DNA of 64,000 nucleotides from Thalassovita gelatinovora (GTDB lineage Bacteria; Pseudomonadota; Alphaproteobacteria; Rhodobacterales; Rhodobacteraceae): contig NZ_CYSA01000015.1 of assembly GCF_001458355.1 (NCBI RefSeq), positions 253,001-317,000 of the forward strand, in the 5' to 3' direction. This document shows, one piece after another, positions 53,040 through 63,484 of the stretch (position 1 is its first letter; each line of letters begins with the position of its first letter). Under the pieces are notes generated by a model that saw only the letters and a program-made list of their open reading frames with translations, did no database searches and was not told the origin of the DNA. The position numbers were made by a program, and so were the translations under genes.

Positions 53040-53965
53040 TGGCTGTTTTGCTGCTTGCTGAAGTCACCGACGGCGCGCTGGCGCTGGATGCAACCGCCAA
53101 GGCCGTGACGGCGGCTGCGGCGCTGGGCGATGTGACCGCGCTTTGCGTCGGGTCCTCGGCCGCCGAGGCCGGGGCCGAGGCCGCCAAGATCGACGGCGTT
53201 GCCCGCGTTCTGGTCGCCGAAGACGCGTCTTTGGGCCACCGTCTGGCCGAACCCACCGCGGCGCTGATCGTGTCGCTGGCCGGGGATTACAGCCACATCG
53301 TGGCCCCCGCGACCACCGACGCCAAGAACATCATGCCGCGCGTCGCGGCGCTGTTGGACGTGATGGTGCTGTCGGATGTGTCCGGCGTTGTCGATGGCGA
53401 CACGTTTGAACGCCCGGTCTATGCCGGCAACGCGATCCAGACGGTGAAATCGAAGGACGCGCAGAAGGTCATCACCTTCCGCACCTCGACCTTCGACGCG
53501 GCCGGGACCGGCGGTTCTGCCGCGGTTGAAACCCTGTCGGTCGGGGCCTCCGAAGGTCTGTCCGAATGGGTCGAAGACAAGGTCGCGGCCTCTGATCGCC
53601 CGGAACTGACCTCGGCCAAGATCGTGGTCTCGGGCGGTCGCGGTGTCGGGTCGGAAGACGATTTCAAGATCATCGAAGCGCTGGCCGACAAGCTCGGCGC
53701 CGCTGTCGGGGCGTCGCGCGCCGCGGTCGATTCGGGTTTTGCCCCGAACGATTGGCAGGTCGGGCAGACCGGCAAGGTGGTGGCCCCGGATCTTTATATC
53801 GCGGTCGGCATTTCCGGCGCGATCCAGCATCTTGCCGGGATGAAGGATTCCAAGGTGATCGTGGCGATCAACAAGGACGAAGAAGCGCCGATCTTTCAGG
53901 TTGCCGATTTCGGCCTCGTGGCCGACCTGTTCCAGGCGGTGCCGGAACTGACCGGGAAGCTCTGA
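53039..53965 (+). CDS. etfA: Electron transfer flavoprotein alpha subunit
   Basis: A 308-residue ETF alpha. [21 protein letters not shown] at the start; the FAD-binding C-terminal domain contains [50 protein letters not shown] as successive blocks, and [17 protein letters not shown] then [14 protein letters not shown]. Translationally coupled to etfB; a strong terminator follows. Confidence 0.97.
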   Translation: MAVLLLAEVTDGALALDATAKAVTAAAALGDVTALCVGSSAAEAGAEAAKIDGVARVLVAEDASLGHRLAEPTAALIVSLAGDYSHIVAPATTDAKNIMPRVAALLDVMVLSDVSGVVDGDTFERPVYAGNAIQTVKSKDAQKVITFRTSTFDAAGTGGSAAVETLSVGASEGLSEWVEDKVAASDRPELTSAKIVVSGGRGVGSEDDFKIIEALADKLGAAVGASRAAVDSGFAPNDWQVGQTGKVVAPDLYIAVGISGAIQHLAGMKDSKVIVAINKDEEAPIFQVADFGLVADLFQAVPELTGKL

Positions 53966-54022
53966 GGCGATCTGTAGCGTTTGGCGCTGCAAATCGCACA
54001 TATCGCATCAAAAAAATGCATG

Positions 54023-54048
54023 AAGGCCCGCCCCCGGCGGGCCTTTTT
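54023..54048 (+). terminator. Intrinsic terminator after etfBA
   Basis: AAGGCCCGCC-CCC-GGCGGGCCTT followed by TTT, a 10-bp stem with U-tract. Its end touches the stop of the converging tag gene. Confidence 0.93.
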
Positions 54049-54653
54049 CATGGCTTGTCAAAATCGGCACGGGCCCGGTTGGCCTTGTCGCGCATCGCGC
54101 AGCCAAGCGCATGGTCATTGATCAATCCCATCGCCTGCATGAAGGCGTAAACCGTTGTCGGACCTACAAATTTCCAGCCCCGTTTTTTCAATTCCTTTGA
54201 CAAGGCGACAGACGCGGGCGAGGTCGATTGCGTTTGCGGTTCGGGCAGGTCTGCCGGGTCAGGTTCATATCCCCAAACGAACGCCGCGATCGACCCCTCC
54301 CCCGCCACCATCTCCTTCGCTCGCCGCGCATTGTTGATCACCGCTTCGATCTTACCCCGGTGCCGCACAATCCCCGCATCCGCCAACAACCGCGCCACAT
54401 CGCGCTCATCGAATTCCGCTACCTTGTTGAAATTAAACCCGGAAAATGCATTTCGAAAATTTTCTCGCTTGGCCAGAATCGTGCGCCAACTCAGCCCAGA
54501 CTGGAAGCTTTCCAGACATAATTTTTCAAACAAACGGATATCGTCGGCCACCGGATAGCCCCATTCGTTGTCGTGGTAGGGCAGGAATTCCGCCACATCC
54601 CCGCACCATTTGCAGCGCGGCTTGCCATCCGCTCCTTGAATCAGTTCGGTCAT
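54048..54653 (-). CDS. tag: DNA-3-methyladenine glycosylase I
   Basis: A 201-residue base-excision repair enzyme removing 3-methyladenine. Zn-binding residues lie in RCKWCG and in YHDNEWGYP near the start and CAMRDK near the end; the helix-hairpin-helix-like core has FEKLCLESFQSGLSWRTILAKR and KRGWKFVGPTTVYAFMQAMGLINDH. Full length. Confidence 0.95.
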   Translation of the reverse strand: MTELIQGADGKPRCKWCGDVAEFLPYHDNEWGYPVADDIRLFEKLCLESFQSGLSWRTILAKRENFRNAFSGFNFNKVAEFDERDVARLLADAGIVRHRGKIEAVINNARRAKEMVAGEGSIAAFVWGYEPDPADLPEPQTQSTSPASVALSKELKKRGWKFVGPTTVYAFMQAMGLINDHALGCAMRDKANRARADFDKP

Positions 54654-54833
54654 GTCACGTCCCCCTTGAGTGTAGCCTAAACAGCAGCAGCGCCGCGCTC
54701 AACTCGCAAGCCGAGCAGTTGTGCAGATTGTCGACCCTATGTTGAAAAATATACGTATTTTCAAACAGATAGGTTTTATTTGCAACGGGCGCCGCACGCT
54801 CTGAACGACCATCCCGTCCCCGCCGAATCGAAA

Positions 54834-54857
54834 AGGGGCCGCCCAAAGGCGACCCCT
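54834..54857 (-). terminator. Terminator after groEL
   Basis: AGGGGCCGCC at 54834-54843 pairs with GGCGACCCCT at 54848-54857 with one mismatch; on the minus strand TTTCG follows. It is 26 bp after the groEL stop. Confidence 0.75.
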
Positions 54858-54883
54858 AAATCTTCCAACGTGGAAGGCGTGAC

Positions 54884-56542
<1,659 letters not shown>

Positions 56543-56562
56543 TTAAAACTGTGACGCGACGA

Positions 56563-56850
56563 TCAGGCAATAATGCCCATGATGTCGGATTCTTTCATGA
56601 TCAGCAGCTCTTCACCTTCCAGGGTGATTTCGGTGCCGGACCATTTACCGAACAGGATTTTGTCGCCCTCTTTGACGTCCATGGCGATCCGTTCGCCATC
56701 GTCGTCCTTGGCACCAGCGCCAACGGCTACAACCAGGCCTTCTGCCGGTTTTTCCTTGGCGCTTTCGGGGATGATAAGCCCACCTGAGGTTTTCTCGTCG
56801 CCTTCAACGCGGCGAACCAGCACGCGGTCATGAAGCGGAGTAAATGCCAT
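56563..56850 (-). CDS. groES: Co-chaperonin GroES
   Basis: A 95-residue Gro[35 protein letters not shown] carries the start and mobile loop (given here in two adjoining parts: [16 protein letters not shown] and [17 protein letters not shown]), and [20 protein letters not shown] the roof region. The promoter lies in the 60-bp leader with the CIRCE repeat. Confidence 0.98.
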   Translation of the reverse strand: MAFTPLHDRVLVRRVEGDEKTSGGLIIPESAKEKPAEGLVVAVGAGAKDDDGERIAMDVKEGDKILFGKWSGTEITLEGEELLIMKESDIMGIIA

Positions 56851-56909
56851 TTCTGAGTCTCCTTGGCTCAGGGTTTGTCCCGGGCTCCCTTCTCAATGAA
56901 GCAGAGCCG

Positions 56910-56936
56910 TTAGCACTCACCCTTGTCGAGTGCTAA
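56910..56936. promoter_or_regulatory. CIRCE operator (HrcA binding)
   Basis: TTAGCACTC-N9-GAGTGCTAA, a perfect match to the CIRCE consensus, 60 bp upstream of groES. The repressor HrcA binds here; hrcA itself is not in the window. Confidence 0.97.
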
Positions 56937-57071
56937 CGGCGCATAGTTAGGAAGAAGAAGAAGCTGAGTCAACTGCTGGCGCCATTAAAAAACCACCACG
57001 CCAAACTCAACAAGCAACAAGTTGGCGATCGCCGCAGGGCCGCGCATTACGGAGCACCACTGGCCAGACGT

Positions 57072-57100
57072 TTAACTCTTTGTTAACCTTTATTAACAAA
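57072..57100. promoter_or_regulatory. CtrA-like TTAA array and palindrome
   Basis: TTAA-N7-TTAA at 57072-57086 fits the CtrA full-site form, and a third TTAA follows after six bases (57093). The right part is also a perfect inverted repeat, TTTGTTAA-CCTTTA-TTAACAAA (57079-57100). It lies about 50 bp before the small secreted-protein gene. Confidence 0.5.
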
Positions 57101-57150
57101 CGCGCCATCGCCAAGGTCGTGATTTACCGGGTTCAAAGGAATGTCATTTG

Positions 57151-57540
57151 ATGGGTGAGCTGGGTTATGCCGCCATATTCTGCTTATTGATCGCCAACGG
57201 ACAAACCGAGGCAGAGCACGGTTTCTCGGCAGGGTACGACCTGCATAAAATCCGCATCGATTGCGAAACCGAGGACAGTGTCATTGAAGTGGGGCTGGAC
57301 AAGCGAAGCTCGCTCGACAGCATCCAGCAAGCCCTGTTCGCGGCTTATCTGACCGGGAAAAAACCCGTTGTGATGATTGTGGACACGGACGGCAGGACAG
57401 GCGCCTACGAAACCCGGATCGAAGCGGCCGCAAAAATGGCAGGTGTAGAGTTTCTGTCATACCATGCGCAATTCCTTGTCCGCTGGCAAATGACAAGTTG
57501 GCTTCGAAGCTACTTACACTCCAAAGGACCGGACAGTTAA
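57151..57540 (+). CDS. Hypothetical secreted protein
   Basis: A 129-residue protein that I do not recognise. Residues 1-20 (MGELGYAAIFCLLIANGQTE) look like a signal peptide or short anchor. The rest is a mixed alpha/beta domain with KKPVVMIVDTDGRTGAYETRIEAA, resembling a restricted nucleotide-fold segment. The ATG at 57151 follows AAAGGA; a TTG directly before it is in frame. Its end overlaps the DUF2161 gene by 4 bp, tail-to-tail. Preceded by a CtrA-like TTAA array. Confidence 0.7.
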   Translation: MGELGYAAIFCLLIANGQTEAEHGFSAGYDLHKIRIDCETEDSVIEVGLDKRSSLDSIQQALFAAYLTGKKPVVMIVDTDGRTGAYETRIEAAAKMAGVEFLSYHAQFLVRWQMTSWLRSYLHSKGPDS

Positions 57541-58211
57541 CGGATCTGGCGTCGCGTGTTCACGATACCTGCCTCACTCAATTGATATATGCCTTTGTCC
57601 ACCCTTTCGAACCAACCATAGTGATTATCCGCCATGACCCGCGTGGCCCGTTTCACACCGGTCGCCTGCGCCACCATCGCGCCTTTCGACGCGCCGTGTT
57701 CGGCCAGGTGGGCGGCACAACGCAGCGCTTCTTGCCGATAGGACGTCACCAATCCGCTGCGCACCGCCCCGCCCTTGTTCGGGTCGCCCTCTCGCCGCTC
57801 GAATTCAGCCATCAGGGTGGTCTGCCGTTTCTTCACCTTGCGCGGCTGAAACGGTGCAGGGTCGTGATGGATCTGGACTTCGCCGGTGTCGAAGCCGACC
57901 GTGATCACCCCCAGACCCAGCCGCTTGCACAGCCCCAGATTGCCCTTGAACGCCCGATAGCCGTTCCGCCCCTTCCAACGTGGCACCGCGACATAGACCT
58001 GATCGGTGATTTTCTGTCGCGCCACAGCCTGCTGTAACAAGGTCAGCGAAAACCCGGTCTTCAACTCGATGATAACCGGCGCTTCACCGTCCCGAACAGC
58101 CACCACATCCGCCGCACCGATTTCTGCTTTAACCTCGTAACCGAGGGTTTCAAAAAAGGCTTTGACTGGGCGGTAAAGATCAGTTTCGCGGGGATTGGTC
58201 TGAGCTTTCAA
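57537..58211 (-). CDS. DUF2161 domain protein, PD-(D/E)xK nuclease fold
   Basis: A 224-residue protein. The N-terminal half has the restriction-endonuclease-like active site: Asp in GAADVVAVRDG and Glu-x-Lys in VIIELKTGFS, with RETDLYRPVKAFFETLGYEVKAEIG before it. The C-terminal half (from GLVTSYRQEALRCAAHLAEHG) contains a winged-helix-like segment. The family is annotated as putative phosphodiesterase; the DNA or RNA target is unknown. The start is TTG at 58211 with GGAG upstream. Divergent from the TraB-like gene over a 14-bp palindrome. Confidence 0.85.
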   Translation of the reverse strand: MKAQTNPRETDLYRPVKAFFETLGYEVKAEIGAADVVAVRDGEAPVIIELKTGFSLTLLQQAVARQKITDQVYVAVPRWKGRNGYRAFKGNLGLCKRLGLGVITVGFDTGEVQIHHDPAPFQPRKVKKRQTTLMAEFERREGDPNKGGAVRSGLVTSYRQEALRCAAHLAEHGASKGAMVAQATGVKRATRVMADNHYGWFERVDKGIYQLSEAGIVNTRRQIR

Positions 58212-58261
58212 GAACCGGTCTCCGATACATCAAAGGTCTGCGTTGTTTATTGGGAAAATCC

Positions 58262-58275
58262 CTAATCGAGATTAG
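58262..58275. promoter_or_regulatory. Palindrome CTAATC-GA-GATTAG
   Basis: A perfect 6-2-6 inverted repeat midway between the divergent DUF2161 and TraB-like genes. Candidate operator for one or both. Confidence 0.45.
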
Positions 58276-58329
58276 CCTTGTGACAGTATATCTGTTTGCT
58301 AACCTCCCGGAAATTCAAGGAGTGCTCAA

Positions 58330-59340
58330 GTGTTTCGGTATTTATTGGTGTTGTCTCTTATTCTGTTTGCCCAGCCACTACTGGCCGCGTGCAAAGGAAA
58401 ATCCGGGTTTTGGTCGCTGCCGGACGAACAACAACGCCAACTGCAGGATAGGGCAAGCCGCGCGCCTTTTTCCGAAGGAATTTTGTGGCAGGTCGAAAAG
58501 GACGGCATCACATCCTATCTTGTCGGTACGATGCATCTGTTTGATCCGCGTCATGAAACGATATTACGACGGCTGGAACCTCTGCTGAACCAGACCGTCC
58601 AGATCTTTTTGGAAACGACTTCCGATCAAGAAACAGCTTTCCAAAAACGATTGAGCACCGATCCGAAGCTTATTCTGTTGACCGAAGGACCAAGCCTGAT
58701 CGACCTGTTGGGGCAGGAAAGTTGGGACAAACTGTTGCCAGCCATCAAAGCGCGCGGCCTGCCTGGTTTTATCGCTGCGAAATACCAACCTTGGTTTCTC
58801 GGTTTGACCCTGTCGATCCCGGCCTGCGCGATACAGGACTTGAAACTAAAGAAGACGGGGCTTGATCGACTTGTCGAAACGGCGGCCCAGACCCGTGGCA
58901 CTCTCATCCGTTCGCTCGACGACATGGATGCGTTAATCCGGCTGTTTGCCGAAGATCCGATTGCCAAGCAGGTTGAGGGCCTGAAATGGAGCCTGCAATT
59001 CGATTTGACGGCTGCGATGTCGGGCGGCAGCGACCTGACCGATCACTATTTTCGCGAAGAAATTCAATTGGGCTGGGATTTCTTGGTTGATAAAACCGTA
59101 CGCCAGTATGGCGAACGCCCCGAAGACCGGGAAAAGATCACCACTTTGCTAAATGAAATGATGGAAAAGCTGGTCGAAGGTCGCAACCGGACATGGTTTG
59201 AAATCCTGTCTGTGGAGCTTGCCCGAACCCCCACCTTCGTCGCCGTCGGCGCATTGCATCTGCCTGGAGAAAACGGTGTGCTGGCGCTGTTACAACGCGA
59301 TGGGTTTGAAATCACACGCCTGCCCTTGTCGGACGGGTGA
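58330..59340 (+). CDS. TraB/GumN family protein
   Basis: A 336-residue protein with a signal peptide or lipoprotein signal: MFRYLLVLSLILFAQPLLAAC, where LLAAC resembles a lipobox. TraB/GumN blocks are YLVGTMHLFDPRHE, with a GTMH motif, and VAVGALHLPGENGVLALLQ near the end, with a second His motif. The family is thought to have a Tiki-like metalloprotease fold; enzyme activity in bacteria is uncertain. The start is GTG behind AAGGAG. Exported, probably envelope-attached. Confidence 0.87.
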   Translation: MFRYLLVLSLILFAQPLLAACKGKSGFWSLPDEQQRQLQDRASRAPFSEGILWQVEKDGITSYLVGTMHLFDPRHETILRRLEPLLNQTVQIFLETTSDQETAFQKRLSTDPKLILLTEGPSLIDLLGQESWDKLLPAIKARGLPGFIAAKYQPWFLGLTLSIPACAIQDLKLKKTGLDRLVETAAQTRGTLIRSLDDMDALIRLFAEDPIAKQVEGLKWSLQFDLTAAMSGGSDLTDHYFREEIQLGWDFLVDKTVRQYGERPEDREKITTLLNEMMEKLVEGRNRTWFEILSVELARTPTFVAVGALHLPGENGVLALLQRDGFEITRLPLSDG

Positions 59341-59406
59341 CAATCGTTGAAACCCCTTCTATAACGCGCCCAAATTCGACCATTTCCGTGCATGAAGGAT
59401 TCCATT

Positions 59407-60327
59407 ATGACCATCCAGGTTTTCGGCCACAAATCCCCTGACACAGACTCGACCGGTTCGCCCATCATCTGGGCCTGGTATCTGAACGAAGTCAAAGGCG
59501 TTGCCGCTGCCCCGAAATTGCTGGGCGAACCCAACACCGAAGCCGATTTCGTGCTGAAGCGTTGGAAACTGGACAAGCCCGAAATCATCAAAGGCGTTGA
59601 AGCAGGTGCGCCAGTGGTCATCGTCGACACCAACAACCCCGCAGAATTGCCCGACTCGATTAACGACGCCGACGTGCTGGCGATCATCGACCACCACAAG
59701 CTGGTCGGTGGGCTGGAAACCAAGGGCCCGATTGATATCACCATTCGCCCGCTGGCCTGCACCGCCACCATCATGATCGACCTGATGGGCGATGATGCCG
59801 CCAAGATGCCCGACGCAATCAAAGGCGCGGCGCTGAGCTGCATCCTATCGGACACGCTGGAATTCCGGTCACCCACAACCACCGATCACGACCGGGAAGT
59901 GGTTGAAAAACTGGCCACCGATCTGGGCATCGATATCACCGCCTATGCCGCTGAAATGTTCGAAGCCAAATCAGACGTGTCTGCGTTTTCAGATGCCGAA
60001 CTGCTGCGGATGGATTCGAAAGAATACAATGTGGACGGCAAGGAATTCCGCGTTTCGGTTCTGGAAACCACGGCACCCAAAATCGTACTGGACCGCAAAG
60101 ACAGCCTGATGGCTTCGATGGTCGAGGTCGCCAAGGAAGACGGCGCCGATCAGGTGCTGCTGTTCGTCATCGACATTCTGAACGAAGAAGCCACGCTTCT
60201 GGTGCCCAACGATCTGGTCAAATCCGTGGCCGAGAAAAGCTTTGGCGCGACCGTGACCGGCGACACCGTGGTTCTGCCCGGCGTCATGAGCCGGAAAAAA
60301 CAGATCATCCCGAACCTCAAGGTTTGA
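59407..60327 (+). CDS. ppaC: Manganese-dependent inorganic pyrophosphatase, family II
   Basis: A 306-residue DHH-family pyrophosphatase. Metal ligands are in VFGHKSPDTDS (His, Asp, Asp), VDTNNPAEL and IIDHHKLVGG; the DHHA2 domain ends with VTGDTVVLPGVMSRKKQIIP, including the SRKKQ substrate motif. The start at 59407 follows GAAGGA. Hydrolyses PPi in the cytoplasm; fast, Mn/Co-activated. A strong terminator follows. Confidence 0.95.
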   Translation: MTIQVFGHKSPDTDSTGSPIIWAWYLNEVKGVAAAPKLLGEPNTEADFVLKRWKLDKPEIIKGVEAGAPVVIVDTNNPAELPDSINDADVLAIIDHHKLVGGLETKGPIDITIRPLACTATIMIDLMGDDAAKMPDAIKGAALSCILSDTLEFRSPTTTDHDREVVEKLATDLGIDITAYAAEMFEAKSDVSAFSDAELLRMDSKEYNVDGKEFRVSVLETTAPKIVLDRKDSLMASMVEVAKEDGADQVLLFVIDILNEEATLLVPNDLVKSVAEKSFGATVTGDTVVLPGVMSRKKQIIPNLKV

Positions 60328-60355
60328 TCCGCAAGCCGGATTCGTTGCTGGCTTG

Positions 60356-60398
60356 AACAATACCGGCCGTCGCGGTACGCGGCGGCCGGTATTGTTTT
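60356..60398 (+). terminator. Terminator after ppaC
   Basis: AACAATACCGGCCG (60356-60369) pairs over 14 bp with CGGCCGGTATTGTT (60383-60396), then TTC. Very stable stem; weak U-tract. Confidence 0.8.
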
Positions 60399-60590
60399 CA
60401 AAGGTGTTGCAATCCGGCCAACAGGGCCACCACCAAATCACATACTGCGGCACCGACTGAGTGAATAAAATCTCGCACACACGGTCACAACAGCATATGT
60501 CCCGGCGCTTTCCATTTGTTGCTGCAACCGGTTTGAGACGTGATATGCAGGCATCGTCCGATCATTCCTTTGACCGCTGAAAGCTCCCGC

Positions 60591-61466
60591 ATGACCCAAA
60601 TCATTTCTGCCCTGTCCGACATTTCCGACCGTTACGAGGCGCTGTTCGTCGATCTGTGGGGCTGTGTTCATAATGGCGTCACCGCCTATCCCGAAGCGGT
60701 CGCCGCGTTACAATCATACCGCCAAAAGGGTGGCATCGTCGTGCTGGTCACCAATTCGCCGAAACCCCGCGCCGGTGTAGCCGAACAGCTGAATATCTTC
60801 GGCGTCCCCGAAGATGCCTATGACAGTATCGCCAGCAGCGGAGACAGCGCCCGGTCGGCGATGTTTCAGGGCGCGGTCGGACAAAAGGTCTATTTCATGG
60901 GCGAATGGCAACGGGATGAAGGGTTTTTCGAACCCCTGCAAATCCTTGAAAACCCGATCGACATCGCTCGGGTGCCGCTGACAGAAGCCGAAGGTATCGT
61001 CTGTTGCGGCCCTAACGATCCGATGGCCGACCCGGACGTCAACCGCGCCGATTTCCTCTATGCCAAAACCAAGGGGTTGAAGCTGCTTTGCGCCAATCCC
61101 GATATCATAGTCGACCGCGGTGACATCCGCGAATGGTGCGCCGGGGCGTTGGCGCGACTGTATAGCGATATGGGGGGTGAAAGCCTTTATTTCGGAAAAC
61201 CGCATCCACCGATTTATGACCTTGCGCGCCGCCGGTTGGCCGCGCTGAACCCGAATATTCCTGACAGTGCCATTCTGGCCATCGGCGATGGACCCCATAC
61301 CGACATTCAAGGGGCTATGGGTGAAGATATCGATTCCCTGTTCATTTCCGGCGGGCTGGCGCGCGAAGATACGAAAACGTCGCATCAACCCGACAAAGAA
61401 GCGCTAGAAACCTATCTGCAAAGGGAAAACACCAATCCCACCTATACGATCGGCCAACTCCGCTAG
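60591..61466 (+). CDS. HAD class IIA hydrolase (TIGR01459-type)
   Basis: A 291-residue HAD phosphatase. The first motif is LFVDLWGCVHNG, with Trp instead of the second Asp, which is normal for this subfamily (VWG form). VLVTNSPKPRAGV is motif II and GKPHPPIYDLARRRL with AIGDGPHTDIQGAMGEDID gives motifs III/IV. Related to NagD/p-nitrophenylphosphatase type caps. The start at 60591 lacks a clear ribosome site. The physiological substrate is unknown. Confidence 0.88.
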   Translation: MTQIISALSDISDRYEALFVDLWGCVHNGVTAYPEAVAALQSYRQKGGIVVLVTNSPKPRAGVAEQLNIFGVPEDAYDSIASSGDSARSAMFQGAVGQKVYFMGEWQRDEGFFEPLQILENPIDIARVPLTEAEGIVCCGPNDPMADPDVNRADFLYAKTKGLKLLCANPDIIVDRGDIREWCAGALARLYSDMGGESLYFGKPHPPIYDLARRRLAALNPNIPDSAILAIGDGPHTDIQGAMGEDIDSLFISGGLAREDTKTSHQPDKEALETYLQRENTNPTYTIGQLR

Positions 61467-61567
61467 ATTAAAAAGCACTTGATTTTCTGCGCCTGCAAAG
61501 TAATAAAGTTGCAGAAATTCCGCTTGAGGCGGAGAAATATTGCTCACCCGAATAAACGGAGGGTCGA

Positions 61568-62011
61568 ATGTTGGACAATCTGCCACGCGGTACGATCTGT
61601 ATCGAAGACATCGAAATGGGGATGACGCGTCACCTGCGCAAAGTTGTCACCGATGAAGATATCGAGATGTTCGCCAAGGTATCGACCGACCACAATCCGG
61701 TACATCTGGATGACGATTACGCTCGGGATACGATCTTCAGTGGCCGCATCGCTCATGGCATGCTGACCGCAGGGCTGATTTCTGCCGTTATCGGCGAACA
61801 GTTGCCCGGCCATGGCACCATCTATATGGGCCAGACGTTGAAATTTCTTGCCCCGGTGCGTCCGGGCGATACCGTCACTGCCGAAGTCGAGGTCGTCGAT
61901 ATCGACCATTCCAAGCGTCGGGTGAAACTGGATTGCCGTTGTCTGGTAGACGGCAAGAAGGTGCTGATGGGTGAAGCCACCGTTTTGGCCCCGTCGCGCA
62001 AATTCGACTGA
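61568..62011 (+). CDS. MaoC-family (R)-specific enoyl-CoA hydratase
   Basis: A 147-residue hot-dog-fold hydratase. The catalytic Asp-His motif is AKVSTDHNPVHLDDDYA, followed by AHGMLTAGLISAVIGEQLPG, all typical of PhaJ-like enzymes. It hydrates trans-2-enoyl-CoA to (R)-3-hydroxyacyl-CoA, linking beta-oxidation to polyhydroxyalkanoate synthesis, or acts in a related acyl-CoA route. The start follows CGGAGGG. Confidence 0.92.
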   Translation: MLDNLPRGTICIEDIEMGMTRHLRKVVTDEDIEMFAKVSTDHNPVHLDDDYARDTIFSGRIAHGMLTAGLISAVIGEQLPGHGTIYMGQTLKFLAPVRPGDTVTAEVEVVDIDHSKRRVKLDCRCLVDGKKVLMGEATVLAPSRKFD

Positions 62012-62090
62012 CCATCAGCATCAGCAGATGCCGGCATTGCCCGATGTAAGAAGGCTTGCACCTGCCTGTCTGCGGGGCTAACCCTTCGCC

Positions 62091-63029
62091 ATGCGTATCA
62101 TCCGGGATTACACCTATGTCACCGATGCCGATCGCGGCGCAGCCGCTGCGATCGGGAATTTTGACGGCGTCCATCTGGGCCATCAATCGGTGATCGACAT
62201 TACCCGCCACGAAGCCGACCAGATCGGCGCGCCGCTGGGCATTATGACGTTCGAACCGCATCCGCGCCAATTCTTCGCCCCCAAAGCCCCAGCCTTCCGA
62301 TTGATGAGCCGGGAAGCGCGCGCGCACCGGCTGGAAAAGCTGGGCATCGAACGGCTGTATGAACTGAATTTCAACGCGGCATTGTCATCGCTGCCCCCCG
62401 AAGATTTCGCCTCTGCCGTGATCTGTAACGGTCTGGGCCTGAAACATGTGGTGGTTGGCGCAGATTTCTGTTTCGGCAAAGGCCGCGCCGGCAGCGTAGA
62501 AGACCTGAAACGCTTTGGTTCCCAAATGGGATTTGGCGTCACCATCGCGGAACTGCTGAAAGGAAACGGTATCGAAGTGTCGTCGACCGCGATCCGCAAC
62601 GCGCTGAGCGAAGGCCGCCCACGCGACGCTGCCGCCATGCTGGGCCATTGGCACCGGATCGAAGGCCACGTGATCGGCGGTGATCAGCGCGGCCGGGAAT
62701 TGGGATTTCCAACCGCGAACATGTCGATCGATGGTTTGCACCCGCCAAAGTTCGGTGTCTATGCGGTACTGGTCGATGTACTGGCCGGACCACACAAAGG
62801 CAGCTATCGCGGCGCGGCCTCGATGGGTGTGCGACCGATGTTCGGAGAAAACAAACCGAACTTGGAAACCTATCTATTCGATTTCAAAGGCGACCTCTAT
62901 GGCACGCCGCTGTCAATCGGTCTGGTCGACTATCTGCGACCTGAGGAAAAATTCGACAGTCTCGACGCGCTGATCAATCAGATGAACGCGGATTGCGACC
63001 GCGCACGCACAATTCTGGGTGCATTATGA
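62091..63029 (+). CDS. ribF: Bifunctional riboflavin kinase / FAD synthetase
   Basis: A 312-residue enzyme making FMN and then FAD. The N-terminal adenylyltransferase domain has GNFDGVHLGHQSVI and MTFEPHPRQFF, then VVGADFCFGKGRAG and VSSTAIRNALSEG; the C-terminal kinase domain starts IEGHVIGGDQRGRELGFPTAN and ends LVDYLRPEEKFDSLDAL. No FMN riboswitch fits in the 79-bp gap before it. The stop overlaps the ycgN-like start by 4 bp. Confidence 0.97.
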   Translation: MRIIRDYTYVTDADRGAAAAIGNFDGVHLGHQSVIDITRHEADQIGAPLGIMTFEPHPRQFFAPKAPAFRLMSREARAHRLEKLGIERLYELNFNAALSSLPPEDFASAVICNGLGLKHVVVGADFCFGKGRAGSVEDLKRFGSQMGFGVTIAELLKGNGIEVSSTAIRNALSEGRPRDAAAMLGHWHRIEGHVIGGDQRGRELGFPTANMSIDGLHPPKFGVYAVLVDVLAGPHKGSYRGAASMGVRPMFGENKPNLETYLFDFKGDLYGTPLSIGLVDYLRPEEKFDSLDALINQMNADCDRARTILGAL

Positions 63030-63484
63030 GCGCCCCCAAGTTGCGCAAACGGTTCTGGGAAACCGTGCCGCTGGAAAAGATGTCCCACGAAGAATGGGAA
63101 GCCTTGTGCGATGGCTGCGGCAAATGCTGTCTGAACAAACTGGAAGACGAAGAAACCGGTGATGTCGCGCTGACCAATGTCGCCTGCCGGTTGCTGGATG
63201 ACAGCACATGTCGATGCGCCCAATACCCGATCCGCCATCAATTCGTGCCCGAGTGCATTGTTCTGAAACCGCAGAACATGGAACACAACCTGTATTGGAT
63301 GCCGGAAACCTGTGCCTATAAACTGCTGTGGAACGGTGAGAAACTGCACAAATGGCACCCGCTGATCAGCGGCGACCCCGACAGCGTGCATCTGGCCGGA
63401 ATTTCCATGCGGGGCCGTACAGTGCCAGAATTCGAAGTGTCCGAAGAAGATTGGGAAGACTATATCATAGAGGAGCCGAGCTAA
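63026..63484 (+). CDS. YcgN/UPF0260 family cysteine cluster protein
   Basis: A 152-residue cytoplasmic protein. FWETVPLEKMSHEEWEALCDGCGKCCLNKLED carries the first cysteines (CDGCGKCC), CRLLDDSTCRCAQYP the second set and PECIVL and ETCAYKLL the rest, a pattern compatible with a metal or iron-sulfur site. Function not established. Coupled by overlap to both ribF and the threonine aldolase gene. Confidence 0.93.
   Translation: MSAPKLRKRFWETVPLEKMSHEEWEALCDGCGKCCLNKLEDEETGDVALTNVACRLLDDSTCRCAQYPIRHQFVPECIVLKPQNMEHNLYWMPETCAYKLLWNGEKLHKWHPLISGDPDSVHLAGISMRGRTVPEFEVSEEDWEDYIIEEPS

Noticed and set aside
62012-62090. FMN riboswitch before ribF
   Set aside because: The gap is 79 bp and lacks the RFN core; the FMN riboswitch normally needs more than 110 nt.
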